Shown piece by piece: positions 1-9,520 of a DNA stretch of 64,000 bases. Under the pieces are notes generated by a model. It was not told the origin of the DNA. It worked only from the letters and a program-made list of their open reading frames with translations, and ran no database searches. The DNA is taken from assembly GCF_024323335.1 (NCBI RefSeq), contig NC_066584.1, positions 418,415,819 through 418,479,818 on the forward strand, read 5' to 3'. Each line of letters opens with the position of its first letter. Positions within the stretch are counted from its first letter, which is position 1. This stretch comes from Lathyrus oleraceus (Eukaryota > Streptophyta > Magnoliopsida > Fabales > Fabaceae). A program made the position numbers and the translations under genes.

Positions 1-706
1 TCCAAGTGAATCTAGAGTAGTCATCAACTATTACAAAGCCATAGTAGTTTCCACCTAGGCTCTTTGTCCTGGAAGGTCCAAAGAGGTCCATATGGAGAAG
101 CTCAAGGGGTCGTGAAGTTGAAATTACATTTTTAGATTTAAAAGACACCCTTGTTTGCTTTCCCATTTGGCACGCGTCACATAGGTGGTCTTTTGAAAAT
201 TTTATTTTTGGTAGACCAACTACTAGATCCTTGGATACAACCTTGTTTAGCAAATCGAAATTAACATGAGCTAAACGTCTATGCCAAAGCCAAGAATCAT
301 CATTCAAGGTGACTAGACATTTAGTATTTGTTAATGGTACATCAAACAAGTCAAGCATATAGATGTTGTTTACTCTTACACCCTTAAACACAATGTTTTG
401 TTCAGCATGTTCAATTATGCAGCAAGTTTTTGTAAACGAAACTTTATAGCCCATGTCGCATAGTTGACTTATGCTTAACAAATTGTGTTTAAGTCCCTCA
501 ACTAAATGGACATTTGAAATAGTAGTGGTGGAGGGATTACCTACACTACCTTTGCCGAGTATAGCTCCTTTGTTGTTGTCTCCATAGGTAACATATCCCT
601 TTTTCTTTGCCTTGAAATCTATAAAAAGCGATATGTCACCGGTCATGTGCCTTGAGCAGCCGCTGTCAAGAAACCACCTTCTATCTACGGAGGCAAGGCA
701 CTCATC
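1..706 (-). pseudogene. pol: copia pol fragment: aspartic protease, GAG-pre-integrase, start of integrase core
   Basis: Translated on the minus strand from 706 down to 1 the frame has no stop and runs off the window. It opens with a protease active-site motif DSGCSRHMTGD (about 660-630). Next comes a GAG-pre-integrase zinc region with HRRLAHV and CDAC (about 290-170). The integrase core begins with HMDLFGP, whose Asp is the first catalytic residue, and VDDYSRF. In the family these parts process the polyprotein and insert cDNA. A TAG lies immediately upstream in this frame (707-709) and the preceding gag fragment is in another frame, so the polyprotein is interrupted here. RT and RNase H would lie beyond the window. 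Confidence 0.85.
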
Positions 707-714
707 CTACAACA

Positions 715-909
715 TCAAAAGAGAGAAGTTGGTCCCCAATTTTCATTGGGTCCAAGAGGGTAAGTGTTAACATGGTTGCCTTTTGGCTTCCATTGATAAA
801 TACCTTTAGGGACTAGAAATCTTCTAAATTTGCATTTCTCAATGGTATGGCCAGCATGACAACAATAATGACATAAACGATGATGATATGTTTGTTGTTT
901 CTTGTTCAT
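715..909 (-). pseudogene. copia gag fragment with CCHC zinc knuckle
   Basis: A 64-codon piece with a zinc knuckle, CHYCCHAGHTIEKC, followed by the VPKG and NENWGP region that precedes the protease in SIRE-type elements. It is out of frame with both the upstream gag part (918-1361) and the downstream protease part (1-706), so it is a frameshifted segment of one ancestral Gag-Pol and not a separate gene. The knuckle would bind element RNA. Confidence 0.7.
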
Positions 910-917
910 TGAATCCT

Positions 918-1361
918 TTAAATAAAAGAGTATTTTGCATATGGAGGATTCAATGACTTCTTAAACAACTTGGGGTCAACGGCATAAGTAATTTTAGGTT
1001 GTAGCGCTTTCTCTAGTTTGACCTTAAGAGTGTTTACCTCTTTTTGCCAAACATAACAAGCGTCACAATACCTAACTCTACTACATCCGTCAATGTCAAT
1101 AGTTTTTGAATTTTCTGCAATACTAGTTTTCAATGCTTCTAAATCAATTTCAGCTTTGTTTACTTTACCTTCCAAAAAAGAGAAGATATGTTTGTCGGAA
1201 GCTAATCGTTTAAAAGCATCTACAGCTTCGTTATGCAGTTTTTCAAAAGCTATTTTTAATTCCGAAAAAGACATAGAGGAGAAGTTATTGAAGTAGGCTT
1301 GTTTTACCCTTTTGTCATTGTCTTTCTTCTTGTGGTAGGACTGATTTTTTGTGTGAGCCAT
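918..1361 (-). pseudogene. copia gag, coiled-coil segment downstream of a nonsense codon
   Basis: This 147-codon stretch is in the same frame as the gag ORF at 1401-2510. The two are separated only by a TAA at 1401-1403 inside an acidic Ser/Asp-rich run. The product is rich in Lys, Glu, Leu and Ala with heptad-like spacing (FSELKIAFEKL, then VNTLKVKLEKAL), consistent with the coiled-coil region following the first zinc knuckle in SIRE-type Gag. The ATG at its start is probably internal. It ends at a TAA near 918, after which the frame shifts. Confidence 0.7.
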
Positions 1362-1400
1362 AAGGCACAGATTTGCAGCTTCATCATCATCACTTGAGCT

Positions 1401-2510
1401 TTATGTGCTTGATGAATCACTATCACTTTCCCATGCAATATACGCTCTTCTTTGCTTGCTGTACCCTTTTGGTGAGTCTTTTCTTTGGTCCTTATACTTC
1501 ATAGGGCAGTCAGTTTTAAAGTGTCCGGATTTACCACAATTAAAGCATGATCCTCTTCCTCTACTCTTCTTGTTTTCTTCTTGTTTCGAATTTGTGGATT
1601 GTCTTCGAAACTTCATGAGATTTTTGTCGGAATGCTTGACTCCATTCTTTCGAATGAATCTATTGTATCTCCTTACAAACAGTCCCATTTCCTCATCATC
1701 CGAGTCTTTGTCACTACTTGAATCATTGTCGCTTTGTTCTTTTCGTGAGGACTTAGAGCTAGAAGCCACAAGAGCTATTGGCTTCTTCTCTCCCTCTTTG
1801 TCTCTCTTCTTCTCCTTTTCCTTCTTACTTTTATTCTCATATTTTTCAAGACTTTCCAAAGCTTGTTGATGTTCTTCCAGCTTTCCAAACAGTGTTGTAA
1901 TCGTAAGTCTTGTGAGATCGTTGGCTTCCTTGATTGCTGTAACTTTAGGTTGCCACTCCCTGCTAAGACACCTGAGAATTTTATTAGTAGCAATTTCATT
2001 GGAAATAGGTTTTCCAAGAGCATTCAATCGGTTAGTTAGATGGGTGAATCTCTTTTGCATGTCGGAGATGGATTCTCCTTGTTTCATGCGAAAGAGCTCA
2101 AATTCTTGATTGAGTGTATTAATGCGGGACTGTTTTACTTCAGTAGTGCCCTCATGAGCAACTTCTAAAGCGTCCCACATTTCTTTAGCTGTCGTGCAAT
2201 GTGATACTCGATAATATTCATCAACACCAAGTGCTGAAATTAACATGTTTCGAGCTCTCCAATCACACGACCACTTTTTCTCATCTTTCTCATTCCAATC
2301 ATCTTCTGGTTTAGGTACTATGGCGCCAGCCGCATTTGTCATTGTAATTTGAAACGGACCGTTTTCAATGGCAGCCCATACTAACCTGTCCACAGAATTT
2401 ATATGAACTCGCATGCAGTCTTTCCAGTAGCCATAATTTTCACCGTTGAAAATAGGCGCTCTATTATACGCCCCCTTTGGTTCAGAATCCATACTGTTAC
2501 AGGCAGCCAC
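1401..2510 (-). CDS. gag: copia Gag, truncated by a premature TAA
   Basis: A 369-residue Gag. The N-terminus, with FNGENYGYWKDCM and an ALEVAHEGT-type segment, matches the copia-type Gag domain (UBN2 family) of SIRE-like elements. Lys/Glu-rich and Ser/Asp-rich linkers follow, then a CCHC knuckle CFNCGKSGHFKTDC near residues 320-335. Gag forms the particle and packages element RNA. The start lies about 20 bp after the primer-binding site in element sense. The stop at 1401-1403 is a nonsense codon inside a Ser/Asp run, and the same frame continues with recognisable Gag to 918. The copy is therefore truncated relative to its family. Confidence 0.85.
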   Translation of the reverse strand: MAACNSMDSEPKGAYNRAPIFNGENYGYWKDCMRVHINSVDRLVWAAIENGPFQITMTNAAGAIVPKPEDDWNEKDEKKWSCDWRARNMLISALGVDEYYRVSHCTTAKEMWDALEVAHEGTTEVKQSRINTLNQEFELFRMKQGESISDMQKRFTHLTNRLNALGKPISNEIATNKILRCLSREWQPKVTAIKEANDLTRLTITTLFGKLEEHQQALESLEKYENKSKKEKEKKRDKEGEKKPIALVASSSKSSRKEQSDNDSSSDKDSDDEEMGLFVRRYNRFIRKNGVKHSDKNLMKFRRQSTNSKQEENKKSRGRGSCFNCGKSGHFKTDCPMKYKDQRKDSPKGYSKQRRAYIAWESDSDSSST

Positions 2511-2529
2511 AGAGCACCAGCGAACCGGC

Positions 2530-2541
2530 GCTCTGATACCA
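2530..2541 (-). other. primer-binding site, tRNA-iMet type (copia)
   Basis: On the minus strand this reads TGGTATCAGAGC, the classic plant copia primer site complementary to the 3' end of initiator Met tRNA. It lies two bases inside the LTR boundary at 2544 and fixes the element's orientation and the LTR end. Confidence 0.95.
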
Positions 2542-3640
2542 CTTGTTAGACGGTGTGGCTAGTGATCGAGAGGGGGGGTGAATAGATCACCTCTTAAAAT
2601 TAACGGATTTAACGTTTAATCAGAGTTTTCAAAAACAGCGGAAAAAGCAGTCCCGAATCGACTTCCGTCTATTCTGAACTGCTACTAGAAAGCCGGACAC
2701 GCAAGTGCAGTTGCTGGATTTTAATGAGAATGACAGAAATAATACACACAGAATATTAACAGATTGAATGCGCTTATCCTCAAATACTATTTCCAATGAA
2801 CACAATCAAGTTAACCGTTTTGTCAAACAGTTGGTGTGTGAGTGGTTGATGATAAACAGCAATGGTGTATGACTAAAGGTTTTGTTATCACTGCTGTCCA
2901 GAAATATAATCAATCACCACACACTAACAGAATTTGCAAAACAGTATTTGAAACGTAAAGAAGATTAAGGTAAAAGTAAGATACGCAGAGATTTGTTAAG
3001 GAAGTTCCCCACGTCGTCCTCGCGTGTGGGTACGTCTCCCTCTCAATTTCAAATGAAATTGAGAACTTTGATTATCAATTATTGCCGAATCCGTTGATAC
3101 AAGGTTTTGATACAAAGACAGAATTTCTAATCTCCAAGAACCTCTTCTTGTATAAATCTTCACTTGATCTGAGCTTGATCAAGATTTTCCTGCACAAAGT
3201 TGCAAACAATTCACCGGTTCCACGACCTGCTTGCGAAATCCCCCGATCTCCAAACGCAACGCTGCGGCTGAATCCGTTCTGCAAATGTGACTCCCAAACC
3301 CTCAAGAACACACCAGTTCTTGAAGGACAAACCAGTAGGTTTTTCCTAGAAACCCCCTTCAATCTTCTACTCAGCTAGATCCTCGATCGTTCCACTGCAA
3401 CCCACAGCTAGATCCTTGATCACACCACTGAACGTTATCTCAATGCTTCTTTAATCCAAAGAACAGGAATTGTTATGTGTAAATGTTCTTGAAAGAAGAG
3501 TGATTGAGAAGATGAAGAAGATGAAGTCTCTTTCAGGTTTCTATGTGCTCACTGACAATTGCTCCAACACTTCTTTGATCTTGTGTTCAATTGTCTTTTT
3601 GCTCAATGAATTCGTGTCAGCCACCTGCTGTTGAAACCTG

Positions 3641-3648
3641 TATTTATA
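3641..3648 (-). promoter_or_regulatory. TATA box of the copia LTR
   Basis: The minus strand reads TATAAATA here, in a GC-richer context, about 550 bp from the outer LTR end. The phased ATCGAT array ends about 45 bp upstream in transcription sense. This fits a Pol II promoter at the U3/R boundary. Confidence 0.7.
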
Positions 3649-3690
3649 TCCTTCAAAAACAGTTGCTGTTATGACTTAAAACCACTCTGT

Positions 3691-4021
3691 GTATTGATAC
3701 ATAGAAGTGTGTATCGATGCATACTGTAAGTTGTATAGATTTTTGGTGAAATTAATTAACCATGTATCGATGCAGGAATCGTGTGTATCGATGCATGTGA
3801 ATTTTACACTAACATGTATCGATGCCCAATGCGTATGTATCGATGCACAGGCTGACTCAAGTATTCATGTATCGATGCATGTGACGTGTGTATCGATGCA
3901 CAGAGTTTTTGGCCTTCCATGTATTGATGCATGGTTCGTATGTATCGATGCATACTGAACAAGAATTGTTTTGTGATTAATCACAGGCTGCATGTATCGA
4001 TGCAAGGGGTCATGTATTGAT
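3691..4021 (-). promoter_or_regulatory. U3 array of twelve helically phased GTATCGAT-type sites
   Basis: Twelve copies of a near-palindromic GTATCGATGCA-like site (three have GTATTGAT) start at 3691, 3711, 3764, 3785, 3816, 3837, 3869, 3890, 3921, 3942, 3994 and 4014. They form six pairs 20-21 bp apart, and pair starts are 73, 52, 53, 52 and 73 bp apart. The array is directly upstream of the TATA box in transcription sense. It looks like a multi-site protein-binding array, perhaps an enhancer or silencer. The protein is unknown. Confidence 0.75.
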
Positions 4022-4248
4022 ACATACTGACATAAAATGCATTTTAATTGTTATTTTAATTGTTATGCAACAATAGAATGGGATGAATTACAAAGTAAGA
4101 ACACAAATATATCATGTAATGCAATGCACAACCAATTTGGATGATGATCACACAATTTGCTATCATTAAAAGTTAATTCAAGTTAAAGAATTCTTTCACA
4201 TGGGATGGGCTTAAAGATGCCATCATTAGGAGGATATCAGAATGCTTG

Positions 4249-4280
4249 TCAGAATGAATATTCATATGGATTATATCTGA
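4249..4280 (-). repeat. single 3'-region hairpin of copy A (unexpanded state)
   Basis: TCAGA (4249-4253) and TCTGA (4276-4280) are the same outer arms as in the long hairpin array of copy B (8671-9520). Copy A has only about 110 bp between the two conserved flanks where copy B has about 900 bp. Confidence 0.55.
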
Positions 4281-5165
4281 AAGATGTATCTGAATCTTGA
4301 ATGTAATCGATAAAGATATCCGTCTGAATGAATCTTTATTTTGACACTATCAGGAGGATAATTAACCTGGAAAAAAAGAGTTAGCCTCATGCCATGTCAT
4401 GATGCATGAGATGTTTTATGCTCTTGAAAATTTTTGCGAACATTGCATGCATGTATATGCTGTGAAATGATGCATGAATGAATTATGCGTCTGAAAATTT
4501 TTGCCATGGGAAAATAAATCCCGATATTCTGGTTGGAGATATTTGTATTGATGACCCTTTCTTAGCTGGGGATATTTGATTTCTGTCTGATGGTAGAAAT
4601 ATTCAACAGAACCTGACTGGGGATAAAAGAGATGACCAGTCTGTCTAGTAGTGCCAATTTCTTCTGGGAATAACTGGTTTTGCTGGGAATAGGATTTGCA
4701 ACCGGATTTGTTAGAATGCATGGTTAAATCTTATCCTTGATCCTAAAGTCTTTTAGTAATTGCTATTTCTATTTTATGCATGTATTTTCGGTAAACATCA
4801 ATCATATTCAAATGCATATATTAATTCGAATTAAATCAATGGACGTTTATGCAAACAAAACGGAGAAAGTAAAACAAAAGTATCTTTTTGGAAATAAAAT
4901 TGTATTGATTTTGAAAGAGGGCCTATAAACAAACAATTTTAATACAAGGAGACAGAAATCCTAGTAAGAGGAAATTGTCAAGAAAGCAAAGAAAAAATAG
5001 CTATGAAAAAAAAGTCATATTGATTTTAATTCTACTACTGCTATTATGTCTTCAAGCATCTCATCTCTTGCTGTCGGATATAAGTGATTGGCTTATTCAG
5101 TCTCTTTGGCTTTGGTGAAGCTGACCGAGAACGGGACATAGTCATATGCTTTAATCCCTAATTTT

Positions 5166-5348
5166 TGCCTGGACCGCCTTTTCAGGTTTTCAGTCCACCA
5201 GGATACCCTTTTTTGCCCAAGCCGCCTTTTTAGGTTTTCGACTTGCCGGGTGTACATTTTTATATGTTTATCCCTAATTTTTGCCCGAACCCTTTTGGTT
5301 CGCCGGGATGCCCTTACTTTTGCCTAGATATGTCGACCTAGTGGGTCT
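5166..5348 (-). other. post-pol hairpin quartet, copy A
   Basis: Four inverted repeats follow pol in element sense, homologous to 10497-10668 in B. They include TGGAC/GTCCA, CAAG/CTTG and CGAAC/GTTCG. The fourth is weakened here (CTAGAT facing ACCTAG). No coding potential was seen. The function is unknown. Confidence 0.65.
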
Positions 5349-5383
5349 CTTTTATGCGTAGTATTTTTTAACTATGTCCGCGT

Positions 5384-6444
5384 TCACGGGATGCGGGAAA
5401 TCTTCGCCATCCATTGTAGCAAGCATCTGGCTCCACTAGAGAATACCTTCTTAACTACAAATGGCCCTTCGTATGTGGGAGTCCATTTGCCTCTAGGATC
5501 ACCTTGTGGTAGAATGATACGCTTTATCACCAAGTCGCCAATTTGATACACCTGTCTCTTGACTTTTTTATTAAATGCCTGGGTCATGCGCTTCTGATAT
5601 ATCTGCCCATGACAAACAGCCGCAAGTCTCTTTTCATCAATCAAATTTATCTGATCGAGTCGAGTCTGAATCCATTCATCTTCATCTAAGCCTGCATCTT
5701 TCATAATTCTTAGAGAGGGAATCTGAACTTCCACTGGTAAAACGGCTTCCATTTCGTAGACTAAAGAGAAAGGAGTTGCCCCTGTCGAAGTGCGTACTGA
5801 AGTGCGATAACCATGAAGAGCAAATGGTAACATCTCATGCCAGTCTTTGTATGTTACTGTCATCTTTTGTATAATCTTCTTAATATTCTTATTAGCAGCT
5901 TCTACGGCGCCATTCATCTTTGGCCGGTACGGAGAAGAGTTATGGTGTTTTATTTTGAACTGCGTGCAGAGTTCAATAATCATCTTGTTGTTCAAATTAG
6001 TACCATTAGCAGTGATAACTCTTTCAGGGATGCCATACCGACAAATAAGATTATTCTTGATGAACCGTGCCACCACATTCTTGGTGACAGAAGCAAATGA
6101 GGCTGCCTCTACCCACTTCGTAAAGTAATCAATAGCAACAAGAATGAAACGATGTCCATTAGAAGCAGTAGGTTTAATCTCTCCAATCATATCAATGCCC
6201 CACATTGCAAAGGGCCAAGGGGCTGTCAACACGTTCAATGGAGCAGGAGGTACATGTACTTTGTCCGCATAGATCTGGCACTTGTGACAAGTTCTGGAGT
6301 GATGGTGGCAATCAGCTTCCATGGTAGACCAATAATACCCTGATCTTAGAATCTTCTTGGCCATCGTATGTCCACTAGAATGAGTCCCAAAAATACCGTC
6401 ATGCATGTCTTCCATAATCTTTTCTGCTTCCTTTTTATCCACAC
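5384..6444 (-). pseudogene. pol: Ogre A integrase, 3' end of pol, inactivated
   Basis: Integrase part of copy A pol, open for 352 codons from the B insertion junction. The zinc-binding His/Cys region is followed by the catalytic core with GIDMIG (first Asp) and NGAVEAANKN (Glu). The second catalytic Asp is lost: where B has TDNGTN, A has TANGTN (codon GCT at 6008-6010, GAC in B at 11336-11338). The C-terminus is also altered: after VVKKVFS the frame shifts and ends at 5384, so the B-like C-terminal tail is missing. It is separated from the rest of A pol by 15 kb of copy B. Not functional. Confidence 0.9.
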
Positions 6445-8485
6445 TGTCATACGGTGAACTGACTTTAATGTCTTTTTAATCGCAATGTCGCGGTTAGCAA
6501 GAGTCGCCATCGACTTTTCTTTTATCCCATAAGGAAAGGTGGAAAAGAACAGGAAAGACCTTAATTTAGATTCTTAGGTTCGGGAGGTACATTATACAAA
6601 GGGAAGGTGTTAGCACCCTTTGTATCCATGGTTATCCATGGGCTCTTAATTGCTCAATCATTTATGTTTTTCTAGTTTGAAAAAGTGTTTGAGAAATGTG
6701 TAGGAAATGTTTTGAAAAGGAGAATTTAACTTTGTAATGATTCTTGTATGAATGTATACAAAGTGATTATCTCGTTTAGTTTTGAAAATAGTTTAGAAAA
6801 ATATAACTCGGCAATGATTCTAGTACGAATGTATGCCAAGTGGTGATTTTCTAAGATGTTTTGAAATGTGTGAGGTGTGAAAAGTATTTTAGGTTATGAA
6901 TGAGCAATTAAGGGTTATACCTATCTGAGGTCTTTCCAGGCATTTCCTATCCTTAAGAGGGTAAAACTGTCCTTACTATTGAGAAGTAAGTAGTTTTATC
7001 CTTTGGATGTAAAAGGGTCATCGTAGGGTCATCGATTGGTCATTGAAGGCAACATTTGTAAGGATACCTTAGCATTCGAAGGGACGATCATCATTTAACC
7101 GTGGGCTACACCGAAGGGTCATCGAGGGACAAAATCATACATTCGAAGGCAACATCCGAGGGACTATGATTTATTTTAGAGGGACATGATGATTTAATCG
7201 AAGGGTCTTTACTAAGTGTATCCCCACATTCGCGGGACATGACCGTAATACCGTAATACCGTAGGGCAGCAAAGAGAGGTCCAAGATCACATATTTAAAG
7301 GCCGTATTTTACAATCAATTAGGCAATTAGGATGAATCTCCACATTAAAATCAATACATTAACATCAGCTAAGTAATTGAGGGTGGATCTCCACATTAAA
7401 ATTAATACATTAAAATTAATTAGGTAATTTAGGGTGAAACTCCACAAAGGTATCCCACAAATAAAGTAAAAGACCTACACAACAATCTTTTCCTGGGGTG
7501 TGTGAACCTTTGCAACATTCAGCAAACGGGTTAGAATACCAAATCAGGGTGCAATCGGGGATTACACCGCAAAACGAACACAGCAGTATGCATGGCAGGC
7601 AAACAACGCAGAATTAACATAGAATAGATCAGATAAGCATAGGACATAACAACCAAAGTATTAGCGACTGTCACGTTCGCCTCTGCCTCGCCTAGCGAAG
7701 GCCTAGCGAATATTCGCTACATGCTCGCTTAGCGATGTGCTAGCGAGCGGCTGCGGGTTTTGAATTTCAGAACAGTATAATCTCAGCATGCTGCAAGCCT
7801 TATGGTATTCAATTACAGAAATAATATGGTCAAACACTCAGGATAGGCAGGCATACTTAAACTCACATGCAAAATCTAACTACATATCCAAAAATTCGAT
7901 TATGATGCATTATGTATTTAGAGATTACAACTTGGAAGCATAAAACAATAGTGATGCGCAAACCTGTTGCAGCTGAATTGTAACACTGAACTGGCAGATC
8001 GTTTTTGGTATCGGGTGGAGTTGGACGGCGGTAACTTCGGTGCGGATGAGCGGCCGTCAGGGTTTCTTTACTTCGACCTCTCTGGACTAGTCTTTAGGGT
8101 TTCTATGCCAGGGTTTCCGTCCGTCTTCGTCTGTTTTTCTTCCCCTTTCGTTACTGAAGCTTGGCTATTTATAATGCTCTTGTTGTGACCTAATGGGCTC
8201 AGAATGAAGCCCAGAAATTCTGATATTCGCAAGCTTCGCTAGGCGAAGGAGTTGCTCGCCTAGCGAGCAAGCTAGTTTGGGCTTTTACTGGATCTGATGC
8301 TTCGCTGGGGCGAGTGTCATAACGAAGTGTTCGCTAGGCGAAGGAATTACTCGCCTAGCGAGCAGGCTAGTTTGGGCCGTTTGTGAGCTGGGTCTTGGTT
8401 CCTTTACGATCAACGTCTTGGAAAACAAGTTGGAGTGCCTTAGAAATGCCTTGTTATATTAACGGGCAAATTTTGGGGTATGACA
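6445..8485 (-). repeat. 3' LTR of copy B
   Basis: The 2041-bp LTR starts TGTCATAC and ends GTATGACA, with terminal inverted repeats of 8 bp. It contains a TATA box (TATAAATA on the minus strand, 8166-8173), two TCGCTAGGCGA hairpins in U3 (8236-8266 and 8331-8361), related CTAGCGA motifs at 7688-7752, a U5 hairpin CCATGG/CCATGG (6626-6641) and a decamer identical to part of the primer site (6500-6509). The short ORF at 7967-8188 spans the TATA box region on the opposite strand and is not a gene. Confidence 0.95.
8236..8361 (-). repeat. U3 hairpins TCGCTAGGCGA/TCGCCTAGCGA
   Basis: Two perfect 11-bp inverted repeats with 9-base spacers (8236-8246 with 8256-8266; 8331-8341 with 8351-8361) lie upstream of the TATA box in transcription sense. 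The same pair is present in the 5' LTR of B and in the opposite-strand LTR F (25499-25529, 25594-25624). They may be a promoter-proximal regulatory structure. Confidence 0.7.
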
Positions 8486-8501
8486 GCTGCCCCTGTTCAA
8501 T
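8486..8501 (-). other. polypurine tract region of copy B
   Basis: The minus strand reads ATTGAACAGGGGCAGC directly before the 3' LTR. A purine-rich run at this position primes plus-strand DNA synthesis in LTR elements. Element D has the matching ATTGAATAGGGACAGC at 31712-31727. Confidence 0.75.
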
Positions 8502-8670
8502 ATTCTTGAACCGAGAGAGTTAGAATGGTATGTACGCCATTCGTGGTCTGGAGGTGGAAGATTAGTGAACACTAGAATGCCCCCAAAAATTTGCGCTTGT
8601 TAATCGAAAGTTGGTCTTGATGGAGATGGGCTTAAAGATGCCATCTAGGAAGTTTGATGATGAGAGCTTC

Positions 8671-9520
8671 AGAGTGCGTCGTACATTAGACGATATCTGA
8701 AGACATGGGTGTCATACCGGGTCATACGCTAGACCGTATAGTGAGTCATCCATTATGCTATCGACTTCGCCGGGGAGTCGGAGTGTGTTATATACTACTG
8801 GGGATAAGAGATCAGAATGGATCATACACTAGATCGCATCTGAAATAGCAGAGTGAGTTGTCCATTAGGCGGATGACTTCACTGGGGATGAAAGATCAGA
8901 ATGGATCATACGCTAGATCGTATCTGAGTTGCAGAATGAGCCGTCCATTAGGCTGTATTTGAGGAAGGTAGAATTAGAATAGATCGTTCGCTAGATCGTA
9001 TCCGAGTTGAAGACCCAAAGGGGTCCTACGTTAGGCCGTATGGGAGTTGCGGAATGAGTTGTCCATTAGGCCGGTGACTCCGCTGGGGAGGAAATACCAG
9101 ACTGGATCGTACGCTAGACTGTATCCGAGTTGCAGAATGGGCTGTCCATTAGGCAGTATCTGAGAGGGGTAGTCGTATGCTAGGCTACACGTCAGAATGT
9201 ACCGTACACTAGGTAGCATCTGAGGGGCTGAAGGTCTAACTGGGTCGTACATTAGACCGTATCTGAGCAGAATGAGCCGTCCATTAGGCTGAATCTGATG
9301 ATAAAAGGGGGTAGTCATATGCTAGACTACACTTCAGAAATGTACCGTACACTAGGTAGCATCTGAGGAGATGAAGGTCTAACTGGGTCGTACATTAGAC
9401 CGTATTTGAGTTGTTGAAGGTCAGAATGGATCATACATTAGATCGTCTCTGAGTTGAAGGAGTCATATGTTGAGCTGAATCAGAATAAACCATACGCTAG
9501 GCTATATCTGATAGTATTTG
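8671..9520 (-). repeat. 3' hairpin array of copy B
   Basis: A degenerate tandem array of about 20 units of 30-50 bp. Typical units have outer arms TCAGA/TCTGA and inner 4-6 bp arms around an 8-base loop like GTACATTA or ATACGCTA. Inner arms differ between units but stay paired: CGTC/GACG (8677-8692), GATC/GATC (8904-8919), AGCC/GGCT (8939-8954), TACC/GGTA (9200-9215), GGTC/GACC (9243-9258), GTAGTC/GACTAC (9311-9330). Some units are imperfect. Copy A lacks the array. Ogre 3' regions are known to be hypervariable and rich in tandem repeats; the constant-loop, covarying-stem design is what I see here. Confidence 0.8.

Larger units (their letters stand above)
1..4200 (-). mobile_element. SIRE/Maximus-like Ty1/copia retrotransposon, 5' part, decayed
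   Basis: In element sense (minus strand) the order is LTR, initiator-Met-type primer site, gag, protease, start of integrase, then the window edge. A protease followed by integrase, with RT expected downstream, is the Ty1/copia order. The long LTR and the large Gag with a coiled-coil extension resemble the SIRE/Maximus lineage from memory. It lies in the 3' region of Ogre copy A: sequence from 4201 on matches the 3' region of copy B at about 8626. The reading frame is broken in at least three places, so this copy is not functional. Its other end and target duplication lie left of the window. Confidence 0.88.
2544..4200 (-). repeat. 5' LTR of the SIRE-like copia element
   Basis: A 1657-bp block bounded by TG at 2544 and CA at 4200. 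It abuts the primer-binding site on one side and Ogre A sequence on the other. It holds a TATA box (3641-3648) and a U3 array of ATCGAT-type sites (3691-4021). The outer boundary was set by where homology to the B 3' region starts (4201 onward) and by the CA terminus. The partner LTR is outside the window, so it could be off by a few bases. Confidence 0.85.
4201..6444 (-). mobile_element. Ogre family 1 copy A, 3' portion
   Basis: Minus-strand 3' part of an Ogre element: integrase, post-pol hairpin block and 3' untranslated region, closely similar to copy B. It is cut on the right at 6444 by copy B and resumes at 21711. The 5-bp CACAC occurs on both sides of B (6440-6444 and 21711-21715), and the joined flanks reproduce the uninterrupted B sequence at about 11760-11785. 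It is cut on the left at 4200 by the copia element. Its 3' LTR is outside the window. Confidence 0.9.

Noticed and set aside
715..909. Independent zinc-finger gene
   Set aside because: It is one frame-shifted slice of the copia Gag-Pol between gag and protease.
7967..8188. 73-codon plus-strand ORF repeated at 21192-21413
   Set aside because: It is duplicated only because it lies in both LTRs of B, runs antisense over the TATA region, and resembles no family I recognise.
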